A stretch of DNA of 64,000 nucleotides from Helicoverpa zea (Eukaryota; Arthropoda; Insecta; Lepidoptera; Noctuidae). Shown one piece after another: positions 33,501-43,846 of the stretch. The notes beneath the pieces were generated by a model. It did not search any database. It was given only the letters and a program-made list of their open reading frames with translations, and was not told the origin of the DNA. The position numbers and the translations under genes are program-made. The stretch's first letter is position 1. Each line of letters begins with the position of its first letter. The DNA lies in the NCBI RefSeq assembly GCF_022581195.2, contig NC_061454.1, positions 7,254,001-7,318,000 on the forward strand. Direction: 5' to 3'.

Positions 33501-35528
33501 AGTAGGATACTTCACCGCCGCCTACTACTCGGCGTTGGCGTATTTTACAGCGGTCTTATTCCCTGGTGGTATTGGGTGTACGCCGTTCACCAGCCAACCC
33601 TCCTCCTTTCGCAACCGGGCTTGGGACCGTCTATGGCGGAGTTAGCCAAAAACACTAAAAAGCCAAAAAAAAACTAATTTTAGGTGCATCTGTCTAGAAG
33701 TCGGTGTCTAATGGATGTTCTTAAGTTAATTTTGCCACCGACTTCTAGGCAGATGCACCTAAAATTAGTTTTTTTTTTGGCTTTTTAGTGTTTTTGGAAG
33801 TCGGTTAATTTTTTTTGAAAAAATGTTTTTTATTTACAGCTTTTCAGTGATACGAATAGCTGTCATTATCCGCATAAGTAGAAAGTTCCCATCAATACAA
33901 ATAATTTAAGCTCAAATACGAGGTATTTTACATATTCAGTTGTCGAGTTCCCTCGACCTTCTCTGATTCATCATCAGGTCAGCTGCAAACCTTCACTGTT
34001 ACAAAGATCTCGTCAATACAAATAATATAAGCCCAAACACGAGGTAGTTTGCATATTCAGTTGTCGAGTTCCCTCGACCCTCTCTGGTCTCCATCATCAG
34101 GTCAGCTTCAAATCTTCACTGTTGAATAGTACTTTCAGGCATACACCTGAGTGTCACGTTTTAATTCTATGTATGCCTACAACTTTCGAAGATTGCCCTC
34201 GATTTCTCAGGGTTTCCATCATCAGATCCTGACCTGATGACTATGGGACCAACTGGCAGCTATATCGAGTCGAATAAAAAAAGAATCACGTAAATCGGTC
34301 TATAAACCGCGGCGTAATCGATGTACATACATAGAAAAAAAAAAACATACCGGCCGAATTGATAACCTCTTCCTTTTTGGGAAGTCGGTTAAAAACAAGA
34401 TGATACACCTATGTATAGGTATAGAATTAAAGTAAAATGAATAAATAAATTAGAAATTATTTATTTGTTTGATTGAATTAGATTAAATAAATAAGAAAGT
34501 TACCCGCAGCATAGAGATACTGTCAAAAGTTGAAACCTATGCAGGTAATTTTGGCCAAAAATTGCATTATTGTGCGTGCACAACTGTTACTGTTACTGTT
34601 ACTGTTACAGCCTTTTTATCGTCCCACTGCTGGGCACAGGCCTCCTCTCACACACACACAACGTGCACAACAGATAATGTTAATTATAAACATACGGCAG
34701 GCGATGGTTTTCAGTAGAAATGTTTAAAAGAAGCCAAAGAGAACTCGTTATTAGTTAAATTGCATCCTGGTCGAATGTGTGGCACAATTAAAGGTTTGTT
34801 GGAAGCGGATGCGGCAGCCGGAACAAAGACAGCACGCGATCTGCTCGATACTCGTCTGCCTTATGTCGCTTGTCGTTCTGCTTGTGTTGTTACCAACACT
34901 CGCTACTTACTAAAAATTAATTTTAAATAAAAACACAATTCTTTTCCATGCCCAATACATAATAATTGCCACCAAAACATATTTAAACCCACTTAGTAAG
35001 ATATCGCGCATCCAAAAAAGCCTTTAGTCCAAAAATGGACCCACTACCTGTACACTTTTTTTAAGGACCACTTCCGAGCCATATGTGACTGACAATTTCA
35101 ACTTTGCCACCAACAGTGTGGATGTTTTTGTCTTTCTTTTTTTGTGCAACATTTTAAAAGCAGCTATTTGTCATCAGGCCCACATCGTATCCCGATTTAT
35201 AATGAACGGCGTGTGCGTGAGGTGGCGCGGCTGGATAGATTTGGAGCGGCTCGACGGCGTCGGGTGTCTGGAGCTGGACGAGGAGCGAGCGGCGATTGAG
35301 GACGCGGCGTTGCGTGACCAGATTGAAAGATATAACCAGAGGCTGCGGGATTTCGAGGACAAGCAGCGCGCGTACCGCGAGCACGGCGAGGAGCTGCGAG
35401 CGCACTCGCACGTGCACCAGCGCTGCCACCAGCCGCGCCAGGCGCCGCACGCCGCGCACCCATCGCACCCGCATCCGCCGCACCCCGTGCACATCAAGCC
35501 GCACTCGCAGGGCGCACTTATCTCATAA
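24502..35528 (+). CDS. Bgb: Big brother / core-binding factor beta (RUNX partner), 3 exons
   Basis: CDS join is 24502-24675, 25046-25225 and 35178-35528, all phase-0 joins with GT-AG introns, giving 234 aa. CBF-beta binds the Runt domain, raises its DNA affinity and does not itself bind DNA. Exon 1 carries 'L-Y-E-Q-P-K-P-R-F-I-F-K', then the conserved M-P-R-V-V-P-D-Q start of vertebrate CBF-beta. Exon 2 gives R-Y-T-G-Y-R-D-R-P-P-E-E-R-Q and E-I-A-F-T-A-T-G-T-N-L. Exon 3 gives I-M-N-G-V-C-V-R-W-R-G-W-I-D-L-x-R-L-D-G, then an acidic/coiled helix and a histidine/proline-rich tail. The first ATG at 24502 keeps the insect-type N-terminal extension; ATGs at 24511 and 24598 are alternatives. Intron 2 is about 9.95 kb and full of transposons. 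Confidence 0.93.
26815..27211 (-). mobile_element. GGGGCCCGATTCTCC MITE, copy 3 (inverted, in Bgb intron 2)
   Basis: This is the reverse complement of the copies at 13.7 and 16.3 kb, with termini GGGGCACGATTCTCCT and AGAATCGGGCCCC. One terminal base has changed (CCC to CAC). The short ORFs across it are chance. Confidence 0.72.
28591..29683 (+). pseudogene. Broken Jockey-like LINE reverse transcriptase
   Basis: The frame reads into G-V-P-Q-G-S-I-L-G-P (the RT 'PQGS' motif) and F-A-D-D-T-S-L (catalytic 'ADD' box, near 28,832). It then passes a frame change near 28,965 into N-x-T-V-F-L-G-I-T-L-D, and later S-Y-G-I-L-L-W-G and L-Q-K-R-A-V-R, typical post-RT motifs. An in-frame TGA lies upstream at about 28,643. 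The combination of 5' truncation, stop codon and frameshift makes the copy inactive. It is a LINE fragment and not a host gene. Confidence 0.7.
28591..30098 (+). mobile_element. 5'-truncated Jockey-like LINE with (TTTGAC)n tail
   Basis: The element starts within the reverse transcriptase and runs through the ORF2 C-terminus. Its AT-rich 3' untranslated region ends in three to four TTTGAC units (30074-30095), a tail style common for lepidopteran Jockey-superfamily LINEs. It sits in sense orientation in Bgb intron 2. No clear target duplication was found. Confidence 0.65.
30334..33645 (-). mobile_element. RTE-clade LINE, apparently full length, 11-bp target duplication
   Basis: This 3.3-kb insertion is flanked by a perfect CCAAAAACACT repeat (30323-30333 and 33646-33656). 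It has a single long ORF (30354-33398, minus), a 5' untranslated region of about 247 bases and a 3' untranslated region of only about 20 bases ending in GAGAGAG. The very short 3' end and single endonuclease-RT ORF are typical of RTE elements. It lies antisense to Bgb inside intron 2. Confidence 0.82.
30354..33398 (-). CDS. RTE LINE endonuclease-reverse transcriptase (1014 aa)
   Basis: This is a single uninterrupted ORF. The N-terminal apurinic-like endonuclease shows T-W-N-V-R-G (about residue 65), L-C-E-T-H, Q-G-D-W-N-A-K-V-G (about 196) and S-D-H-Q. The reverse transcriptase shows R-N-K-A-P-G-P-D, A-F-D-C-V, R-Q-G-C-I-I-S-P and R-Y-A-D-D (about 754). The C-terminus carries A-F-E-M-W-C-W-R-R-M and G-H-V-A-R-R-D, features of RTE/BovB-type ORFs. 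There is no RNase H domain, as expected for RTE. All catalytic boxes are present and no stop or frameshift is seen, so the copy may be competent. Host annotation pipelines often name such ORFs 'craniofacial development protein 2-like'. Confidence 0.85.
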   Translation of the reverse strand: MKVNDRKVSTSDDPTDPRRSPIPGSTSVKYATEDSSIVCHQATEAVDATEDNKKPSMRIKQRMGTWNVRGLLKPGKLAIVEKEMNEHNLMLLGLCETHMKQQGHLTTSSGNLMFFSGHETDSKNGVGILVSRRLRKFVTGYNPINDRIMTMRINCTPLPLNIIQIYSPTAQSTKEDIDNFYGTLQTTVENISKREILIIQGDWNAKVGSTEQDDHIRHILGKHGLGTRNERGEMFIDFCVSNNLTITNTCFKHHKRRLYTWTSPGGKYRNQIDFITIANRWKSSITNTRTYPGADCGSDHQLLVSDLRVRLKIRRKKAKPLARLSEPEYDGFQNNTESYLAELTPKIAHMNPEEQWQQFSEKIVNALDFIAKKPMDKKDWMSEEVWSNIKLRKELKSGERPENFEVKYSQMSRLIQRQCRRDKNQYLENICTEIEHHADKYQTADLFRKVKQITHKVKPSSWVIDDKNGNPIHEVAKVAERWKEYCEELYQDQSSKSTSSNKIIGDEEPSILRSEVEDAIRKLKRNKAPGPDRITAEVLKGLGSNGITCLHNICNRIWHTGLWPSDWVHSAILPLHKKGSMRNCSNYRTIALISHASKVLLNILNARLRAFLDWQIPQEQAGFVKERGTREQILNLRLIIEKCYEYNTPTFMCFVDYQKAFDCVKWEKLWKVLTEAGVPSHLVMLIRNLYESSYGTVTVGDTTSSRFTFQKGVRQGCIISPILFNIYGEHIMRQTLEDWEGGIKIGGVKISNLRYADDTTLFASSENEMAELLRRLETASLEMGLAINKSKTKLMIVDRFDTIQRTDILQDYETVNQFQYLGSLITNKGSSEPEIRRRIGMAKTAMTQLSKVWKDRNIRYRTKIHLVRTLVFSIALYGAETWTFKAADRLRIDAFEMWCWRRMLQIPWTAFRTNVSILQQLKLEKTKRLSTTCLQRIVRYFGHVARRDTNNLERLMVTGKIEGKRPRGRSPKRWSDQISEELEISVSTALHQATERNRWRQLVDEIKRSHDPQH
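34585..34661 (-). mobile_element. Tiny LINE 3' end, reverse orientation, with (GTAACA)n tail
   Basis: The minus strand reads the 'ggaggcctgtgcccagcagtg' type motif and ends in repeated GTAACA units. A perfect 10-bp repeat CGTGCACAAC flanks it (34575-34584 and 34662-34671). It is another extreme 5' truncation in Bgb intron 2. Confidence 0.6.
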
Positions 35529-37224
35529 ATACTCAAACTACAACAACATCTATGAAAGGACCTGCAGGCGGAACTAAGGTCTCATAGTCTAAAATCCAAT
35601 TTTTATATTACAATCATGATAGAATTACCTAGGCATATCAGATCTTATTTTCGCCTGGAGAGATGCTTTGTGAAAAATCTTCAATCGTGGTCGTCAGCCG
35701 CATTAATAAATCTTACTTCATATTGTGAAAATTAGATGAACGAAAGTAAGACAGTAATGGCAGAGATAAAGAATTATTGTATTATTATGCTCAATTTTCA
35801 TAATTTTGAAACTTGATATATGTTTTGGGTAAAATCAAGTGAAGTAGTATACCCAACAATTTATTAAATAGTACCGAGTTGCCACCAGTAAGGCACGACA
35901 ATTTGACTGACCTACGAATGTTTGACCATCATGTTTTGATTTTAACATCACAATACCTGTAGATAGTAAAACCATCTGATAAGATACAATGGCTTTTATC
36001 AAGCATTTATTAGTAGTATTAACTCGTCATGATCTAACACTGACGAAATCTGCAATGTTAGTTAGTAATTAACTAGTTTTAAGTAAATGTAGATTATAGA
36101 AGAAATCCTGGAAAAATATATCTTGAAAATTCCGAGCTTCATCAATATCCCTTGCAGTCTTAAAGTTATATATCTGGCATAACTTGGGGAGTCTGAAGAT
36201 TTTATATACGCAGTAGCATTTTAAGGATCTGCGTAACCCGGGTACAAAGGGCTCCAGACGAACACACTGCGTAGCTATCAACAATCTTCTGACTTGCCAA
36301 GTATTTCAGACGTAGTACTTATATGTACGAGTAACTATAACCTCCTTTGTAATGGTAGACCTATAGTGAATTGAAATTGCAAGATGACGATAATATTATG
36401 TATAACGGTGAACTTTCCTGATTTCATGTATTGTAAAGGAAACGTGGAAACAGTCGTCTACATAGGTACTCGTATGGTTCATTTATTAAGTGTACTGCAG
36501 TCAATGCAGTTTAGTTTCAGTCAATATTTAACCAATTCCTGAGCAAATATACAATCATTACATGCTTCAAATTTTACTTACTCGTCATTAATTTTTGTTC
36601 CCCAATCTATTAACAAAGTTTTTTGTTACATAATACTTAATTAAGTACTTACTTAATTTAGATCCATTACATACCTGCACCTTATTAAGTTAACTGTTGT
36701 ATGCAGTTGTAGTCAAAAGTATAAAGCATACCTAAGATCAAATGTACCTACGCCTAGAATAGCACTAAAGTTCAGAATAATATGTACTCATATAAACACT
36801 CTTGGGAAATTATATTTTTTTCTCATTATTTGTAATTAGCTATTATTATTAATGAAAGTTCTCGTTCAGTTTGTGGTACATGTTATTTATTTTTAAGTTG
36901 ATTTTATATGTAATTAAATATATTGTGATAATAAATGTAAATAAATCTTTACTGAATTTTAAATGCATTTAGTATTATTGTATCCTGTACCCCACTACAT
37001 ACATTGCAGCTAATGGTAAGTACCTACTGTATGTATATGCATAAATGCATATTTAATATCACTAACATTTTTACATTATAACGTAGGGTTAGCGTCAAAA
37101 GTAGCTGAACAAATCAAACATTTTCAATAGTACCTATAACAACGCTAAGGGTCATAATTTCTTAATAACACAAACACCAATATTTACGCAACATTCTAAA
37201 CTTAAACTTCAAAAAAAGTAGAGT
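35529..37224 (+). other. Bgb 3' UTR and downstream non-coding DNA
   Basis: No coding signal is seen after the Bgb stop. AATAAA motifs at about 36930 and 36940 are the clearest poly(A) signal candidates and would give a 3' UTR of about 1.4 kb. Several other AATAAA-like sites exist, so the end is unproven. Confidence 0.35.
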
Positions 37225-37231
37225 AACCCTG

Positions 37232-37719
37232 TGCAATCGCAATCTTGGAATTAAACTGAGAGTCAGAATTATGCTTCACTGTTATATCTGGCCAGTAGTA
37301 TTATACGGAAGCGAGGCATGGACGCTTAAAGTGAACACCCAAAAGCGGCTTGAAGCCTTCGAGATGTGGTGTTACCGCAGGATGCTACGCATGAGCTGGA
37401 TGCAGAAAATTTCCAACGAGAAGGTACTTCAACGCGTCGGTGAAACCAGGGCATTGTTGCAGACCATCAAACGCAAAAAAGTTGCCTATCTTGGTCATGT
37501 ACTGAGAAACGATAAATACCAACTGTTGCAACTAATAATGATGGGCAAAATAAAGGGTAAAAGACGCGTTGGAAGGCGCAAGAAATCTTGGCTGCGGAAC
37601 ATCCGAGAGTGGACGAGTATTGCCAGCGTTGAAGACCTGTTTCGCTTGGCACAAGATAGGAAAAAATTTGCTGAGCTGACGGCTAACCTCCAGTAGTGGA
37701 GAGCCACCCGAAGAAGAAG
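37232..37719 (+). mobile_element. 5'-truncated RTE-like LINE, different subfamily
   Basis: Only the C-terminal coding end and a short tail of GAAGAAGAA remain. A 7-bp repeat AACCCTG (37225-37231 and 37720-37726) brackets it and is probably the target duplication. Confidence 0.6.
37271..37696 (+). pseudogene. C-terminal fragment of RTE-like LINE ORF
   Basis: The 141-residue frame has L-Y-G-S-E-A-W-T-L, A-F-E-M-W-C-Y-R-R-M-L-R and Y-L-G-H-V-L-R-N-D, and ends with the G-R-R-K-K-S-W-L-R-N-I region. These match in order the C-terminus of the intact RTE protein at 30354-33398, but they differ at many positions, so it is another subfamily. Endonuclease and RT are missing. Confidence 0.7.
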
Positions 37720-37726
37720 AACCCTG

Positions 37727-40197
37727 GTAAGTTAACGGCGACACGGTGTCTAACATTTATGAAAATTAAGATTTTTTCAGTAAAATACGAAACGGACTGA
37801 ACCTACATTAGATTTTGATGGGCAGCAAAATAATATGAAGACAATGGGTTCACCGTTCTTGAGTGATATATTTTATACGAGCCCAATAGCCAGCGAACGC
37901 CAGACCTACGTTAATTTATAAAGGCTGAAACTTTGTGTGTGCATCTTCCGTAAAGTGGCTACTCCGAGGTTTGACTGATAGTGCCTTTGGAAAATAAAAT
38001 AAATAATACAAACCTAACTCCATGAAGGTGAAATCTTCAATTTTCAAGTAAACAGGTAATTGAAAACGGGCTTGAGGCGTTTCCCAAACCATGCCATAAT
38101 CTTGAGCATAGACGTCTAAAAAAAAACCTTCCATTCTCTTTCTGCAATCCTTTTAAACTAAGTAGTCCTATGATTTACATAATCGTGCATTAGCTTCTCT
38201 ACATGATATCCTGCGTCCAATGATTGAAATTTATAATTAAATACAACTTTAATAACAAAATAAAATCGTATTGATATCACTCTGATACCTGTTGCCGGTT
38301 GTGAACTGTGAAGGTTTCGTTAACGTTTAATTATAATGCGAGGGTGGGCGATCCCTCGAAAATACACGCTAGTGAAATTTAAGATAATTAGCCATCAGTG
38401 GCATGTTTGGAACAAATAGCCGTCGCTGTCACGGTGCCCGGGCCGCGTGGTGCAGCGGAGCACGCGCACCGCACCTGCGCGAGCGCCCGCTACCCGACCC
38501 CGCCCTTGCTCATTATACGCAATTTACCCGACTAAGGAAATGTTCATAAAATATTCATGCTCGTTAAACACAACACACATTGAATGCTCATTTAAAAGTT
38601 GTTATTAAATAACAGTGTTTTCCTTCTAATGTGTAATAATTATCTACATGTGTATATCCGTTTCCTCGATTTATTAAAGTTTGTCACACCCATAGTATCC
38701 ATTAGTACCAATGGCTAAATATCTAACAAAAAATCAGTGTAATGAACTGGAATATCAATCATCTTCATCATGTTTGTCTTTCAGTTTCAGCTCTTCTAAG
38801 AAACGCTTAGGCCGATATTGACACGAATTCTATTTGCAGATTTTATAAGGTGTATCAAAAGGCGGGCACAGTTAGTAGCAAACCATGAATAACAAATAGA
38901 TACATCAAAACGTGCAGTTAAAAAGTAAACAGAAAATAAATACCTTCTTACACAAAAAAATATGTTAAAGATTTTTGATAAAAATATTTGTGTATTATCG
39001 AACCGGCACTACCTAATCGGGATACAAATCACGATCACCTCATAAGATATTGCAAAATTATACGCGGAACTGAGCATTATCCGGACGATACTATTGATAT
39101 TATCGTAGGGTTTTATTGTGACATACGGCACCTTGACCGTCAAAATTGAGCAGGTACCTTCTTTATTGGACAACGTCTCCAAATTCAACGATCGATGTTA
39201 CAAAAAACTTGGCATTTTACAAAACATCGGAGAACGCTATCCAGAGGCGGCTTACAATGAACCCGTGATTTATCGGAGCATTCTTTTTGCGCAAAAAGCT
39301 CAGGTCAGTGTCGGAGCGAAGCACCAAAAGGGCATTTCGTGTAATCCTCGCGCAAACCGTGGGAACGCGACGACGCACCGGCTTATGTAGCTATTTGATT
39401 ATGATACTACTTCTTTCATATCGATATCGAACATTCATCAGGTTACGAATATATCATGCGGACAAAATAGTCAACTATTCAATCATTAGACTATGTTCCA
39501 CGGTAGGTTCCTTACCTATATCATCCAGTTGTTTCATTATTATCTACTCAGGAAATAGGTCTGTGTTTTTTCTGTGTGTCTTTGATTTCAAAATTCCGCT
39601 ATAAGTACTTAATGCTCTGATTTAACTAATCTTTGCTTACATTACAGTTTAAAAACTTAATGCCAGTAGATACCTAAGGTCTAAACCAAGAAAATAATAA
39701 GGATGGATAGGAATACATTTCGATTAACGATCCAAGTAACAATTTAGAAATATTTTTTACTCAACCATAAAAGACGAGATAACTTGGAAAGTTGATTGAA
39801 TGTGATACCCATATTTTAAGTGACACATATAAGGCTTCCCTAAGACACGTGAGTCGAGCAGTCTCGTCTCACACTTGAGTGACGCGAGTGCACACTTAAC
39901 TCGTATGTGTCAGGCTTCCCGGTCCTACAACTAAGTTGTAGGTAAGTATCTACTTCTCTAGGTAAACTTCTTAAATATCTACAAAGCTCAAAATTACATA
40001 ATATTCTTTCTCTATGAAGGTAGGTACTTTACTAGGCACGTTAGTCCTAAAACAATTAGATATCATGCTTTGAGCCTTGAGCTAATTTAATTTATTAACA
40101 TTTTTTCTAGAAGCTTTAAGATAATAAGCTTTAAGTCATACTTAAGACAAATAGGGAAAAAATACCTCAATAGGAAAGTTCATTCGTTAGGGTCTAT
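37727..40197. other. Gene-poor stretch
   Basis: A CpG-rich island lies at about 38,430-38,520. The ORF at 39118-39390 has no recognised domain. No element ends were found. Confidence 0.35.
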
Positions 40198-40200
40198 TAA

Positions 40201-40334
40201 GGTCCAAGTTCATCGAAAATGTACACGCGAGTTTTGCTTAAACAACTGTTTACTTTGAATTTTCACGTTCAATTTTCAAAGTTAACTGTTTTTATAACTA
40301 AAACGGGCGTTTATTTTGTCGGTGAACTTGGGCC
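40201..40334. mobile_element. Short PIF/Harbinger-like MITE, TAA target duplication
   Basis: The ends GGTCCAAGTTCATCGAAAA and (reverse complement) GGCCCAAGTTCACCGACAAA are inverted repeats of about 20 bases with three mismatches, flanked by TAA on both sides (40198-40200 and 40335-40337). The element is 134 bases long and encodes no protein. Confidence 0.6.
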
Positions 40335-40337
40335 TAA

Positions 40338-43239
40338 CACCAGCAAGATAAACTACAGCTTTTTACCACAAATTAAGGCCTCAAAAATTCTAAGATAAAA
40401 CACTTTAATTGGGACTTTTGATCCTAAAGTGTTTGATTTCCTAAGCAAGCTGGGACAAAAAGTAGGATTCACAGAAAATCCAGCTTCATAGTAAAAGTTC
40501 AAGTATTTTAATTAACTTATTTATTTATCATTCGTTTCATTAAATTAGTGCAAACATAGGAAACTGTTACAAAGCTGCGTAGGTACTAGTTTGTGACGTG
40601 TGTTGTGAGATGAAGACATTATTTACGTAACTCGACATTTTAATCATGTGAAGTTGTAAAACGTATTAAAGCTGTTTATTTATACAACGTTCCTAAATGA
40701 CGGGGCTGCAGAGCAGATACATCAAATGTTAGAGTTTTATAGCCGACGAGCGGCCATCGCGCCAGCGGCCAGCGGCACTTTGATACCGAGTACCTACTGC
40801 CATTTCACCCATATGTTTCCTCGAATTAACGTCTGTTTTCTACGAAGAAAACGGCTGTCATAAAACTCGTTATAGATTTAACGTTCAGGCACCTACATTA
40901 AACAATAAACATATTAACTGCTGGTTTATTATAAAGATGAAACTAGATTTATCTTGCGATATTTCTTGTTTGTCACAATATCATCAATATCTACAAATTA
41001 TTTATTTTTTTTGTCGCAAAGGTCGAAATATATAATTTCTTGTAGAATAATTGATACCTAATCGAAGTCCAGAACATAACGTTTCTTAGCACTTCTCAAT
41101 TTAAAGATATATCCCCTTCAAGTACTAAAAAGGAGATATTATATATTTTACCTTTGAGACAAAAATGCTGTAGACCAGATTTAGAATATCTCAATAAAAT
41201 GATTTTAATTTTGGTTTCGTAATGTCTGGTTCAACTTCACTATTGTCAAACTAAAATCGATTGAACCCAATTAACGCAGGTATTTCAATAGAGCGCGAGG
41301 ATAGTAAAATCTAATCCTGCGCCACGTGCAGGATAATCTCGGCTAATAGAGGGCGAGCGGCGCTGATCCCTCGATGATCAGGTGCTCATCCTCCCGGGGT
41401 GGCGCGCGCCGCTCTCACACCAGTCAAACGTTATTGATTAGCGACACCATCCGCATTTACCTACAATCGAGTGATCTATACTTGATAATGCGTGATTCAA
41501 AATTCAGATTTATGATATAGGTATACCTACCGACATATCTAATAAAGAAGCAGCCAGAATGGTGTCGCTTCAATATATGTCATGTATCTTGTTTAACTAT
41601 TTCTTATTTGTATCTTCAATCGAAATGTATGTATCGCATTCGCATACGTATTATTATAATCGTCTGCCAGCCAAGATTTGAGCTCCGGGTCTACCGATCG
41701 GTGTGCGTTGCAGAAGACTTTCATTCAAACAAATTATACTGGAACGGTGCCTATCCGTTTTTTATTAACGAGTTTTTGATACTAGATGTCTCTTATGACC
41801 ATAGACATAATATTAGTAAACAGGACTGCGCATATAAACCCAAAAAACGAGCCGAGTGAAACAGTTAGTACGGAGGCTGTCTGTCCCTTTCTAATAGGGT
41901 GACTATGAGATTAAGCTATGTGAGACAAATCCGAATTTGCTAAGATTATTAAACGCAGATTGGTATTGAAGTTTTAACTTACGCAGTTTGTGACCTTAAG
42001 ATACTTATAAAGGCTTTTAATAATTAGCGGGAATTAGCAGTATAAAAGCAGGAAGATTTGAAGTGAAGACTGTTTTTTTTGTATTTCTACTTCATATATA
42101 GACTGCTGAGCCATTTATGTCGCCTTTCTTAATTTTTTGGGAAGCTATAACAATAGTACAACAGTTTTAAAATCCATCACCCATATTTTCAGTCATTACA
42201 AGAATTCATGGGCACCCTAGTTGTTTGGTTTACGAAAATGTTATTATTAGCTAACCTGTGGAACGATATATTGCAACCACCATAGGATTCACTTTTAAAG
42301 GTATAAACGCAACACTTTTTCACCATTTAAATAGTTTAAATTGATTTAATACAAAAAATATAAACAAAATTTTAAATGCTGATTACGCGCCAAGAATGTT
42401 CAGGGTTACCGCTAGAAAAAAAAAAAAAAAAAAAAAAAAAACAAAATAAAAACTTATGTTGTTTATGTTTTAAGAATAATAATTTATATAAATAATTTAT
42501 TCGTATAAGAAATTAATGCGATTTTTATTAATTTGTTACTTACAATTGTTAAAATAAGATAAAAATATATGTGATTCAATTGTTTTTTTGGGAAGACAAA
42601 ACAAAACTGTTGATCACAACATTTTTTTATGCTGGCAAGGTGTTAGAAAGAGACAAACGGCCTCCGTTCTAACTATCCCCCTCGGCTCGGATTTGCCTCT
42701 GTGTATTATGCAACAAATTTAGTACCTTATTGCGTTGGAACAGAGTTCAATTTCGTAAATATATATTTCGAGCGTGCGCAATCTTGTTTATTATATTACA
42801 TCTATGCTTATGGCCAAAATATCCAATTGAAAATTGAATATGACTATCTGAGACATCTAGTGTCGAATAGTTTAAAGTATTACTTTTGAATTTAGGATAT
42901 GAAAGGAGTGGAATAATATTTAATTCATAATTTCATTATCAAAATGGAATCTTATGAGAGTTTCTGACATCTTAATTCTTACTAAGAACTTTAGTAAGAA
43001 ATTTACGGTTATCTGCAATTTAGAGCGGCAAATTACGGTTTTTATTGCTTAAAAATTGACGTTGACATTTATTGATGCTTGACACCAAAGAGTAAAGTAA
43101 TATATAGGGAAAAGAGAGCCCACTCACGTGTTATTCTTGCAACCCAATTTGACAATGCGCCATCTTTCTCTAAATTGGCCCCGAACTACCTACATAGCTA
43201 TAGCTATAAAAATATTATAATTATGCATCATATTCATAA
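40338..43239. other. Non-coding stretch, nothing conserved
   Basis: The sequence is AT-rich. A poly(A)-like run of about 25 A lies at 42414-42441, and a CpG-rich patch at about 41,320-41,420. No exon was recognised. Confidence 0.35.
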
Positions 43240-43327
43240 CATTTTCTATTAGGGTAAGTAGCACCATATAACTATAACATTGGTTATCGTTATAGTTACA
43301 TGGTGCTACTTACCCTAATAGAAAATG
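43240..43327. repeat. 88-bp near-perfect palindrome (miniature foldback)
   Basis: CATTTTCTATTAGGGTAAGT and the following bases to about 43278 are the reverse complement of about 43289-43327, with one or two mismatches and a loop of about ten bases. It could be a minimal MITE or encode a hairpin RNA. It ends about 520 bases before the AKTIP-like start codon. Confidence 0.7.
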
Positions 43328-43846
43328 TCATCGTTAATATAGTAAAAGGTCGAAGGAAAACAAATAATTATTATATATTACTTTTTATTTACGCGTGTAT
43401 GCGGAATGCAAAAAACCGCCATATTGATATTATTATGATCGGTTTTGTTAAGTTACTTGGAATACTGACCCCAGGTCTTTTTAGATGAAATTTGATATTT
43501 GTGCTTTTTTAAACCGTATTTAATTTATTCGCCTATTATATCTTTTTTTAAAGTGTCTAATATTTTCCTCATACTTTTCTCTAATTAATATTGCATAAAT
43601 AATTTTATATTAACAAACAAAATCGATTATAGTGTAGTGCCATCTGTTGGTAATTTAAGGTATCTTTTAGATAGTAAATAGTTTCCGGGCCAAATAAAAG
43701 GTGGCGACTCTTCGTTTACTTAGCTGTCAAAATGTACGGAGTGTCCTGTCCTCCCCCTGCTTGACACTAATGGTTTAAGTTTCAAGATAAATATTTTTGT
43801 GGAATGTGGAAATAGCGTACAATAAGGAAAAGTTGTTTGTTTTATT

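Larger units (their letters stand above)
30311..34392 (-). mobile_element. Foldback repeat, copy 2 (inverted), interrupted by an RTE LINE
   Basis: The left part is 30311-30333, and the remainder resumes at 33646 and runs to the closing GGAAGTCGGTTAA at 34380-34392. Read on the minus strand it follows copy 1 (6997-7768) block by block, including the 'gtcgagttccctcgacc' repeats and the long terminal hairpin whose second arm is at 33736-33809. Position 30334-33645 is a later LINE insertion. Confidence 0.65.

Noticed and set aside
35154..35536. Several minus-strand and alternate-frame ORFs over Bgb exon 3
   Set aside because: They are GC-rich shadow frames. The plus frame has the conserved CBF-beta sequence.
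39118..39390. 90-aa ORF with plausible composition
   Set aside because: No domain, splice pattern or homologue was recognised, and the frame does not extend into a convincing gene.
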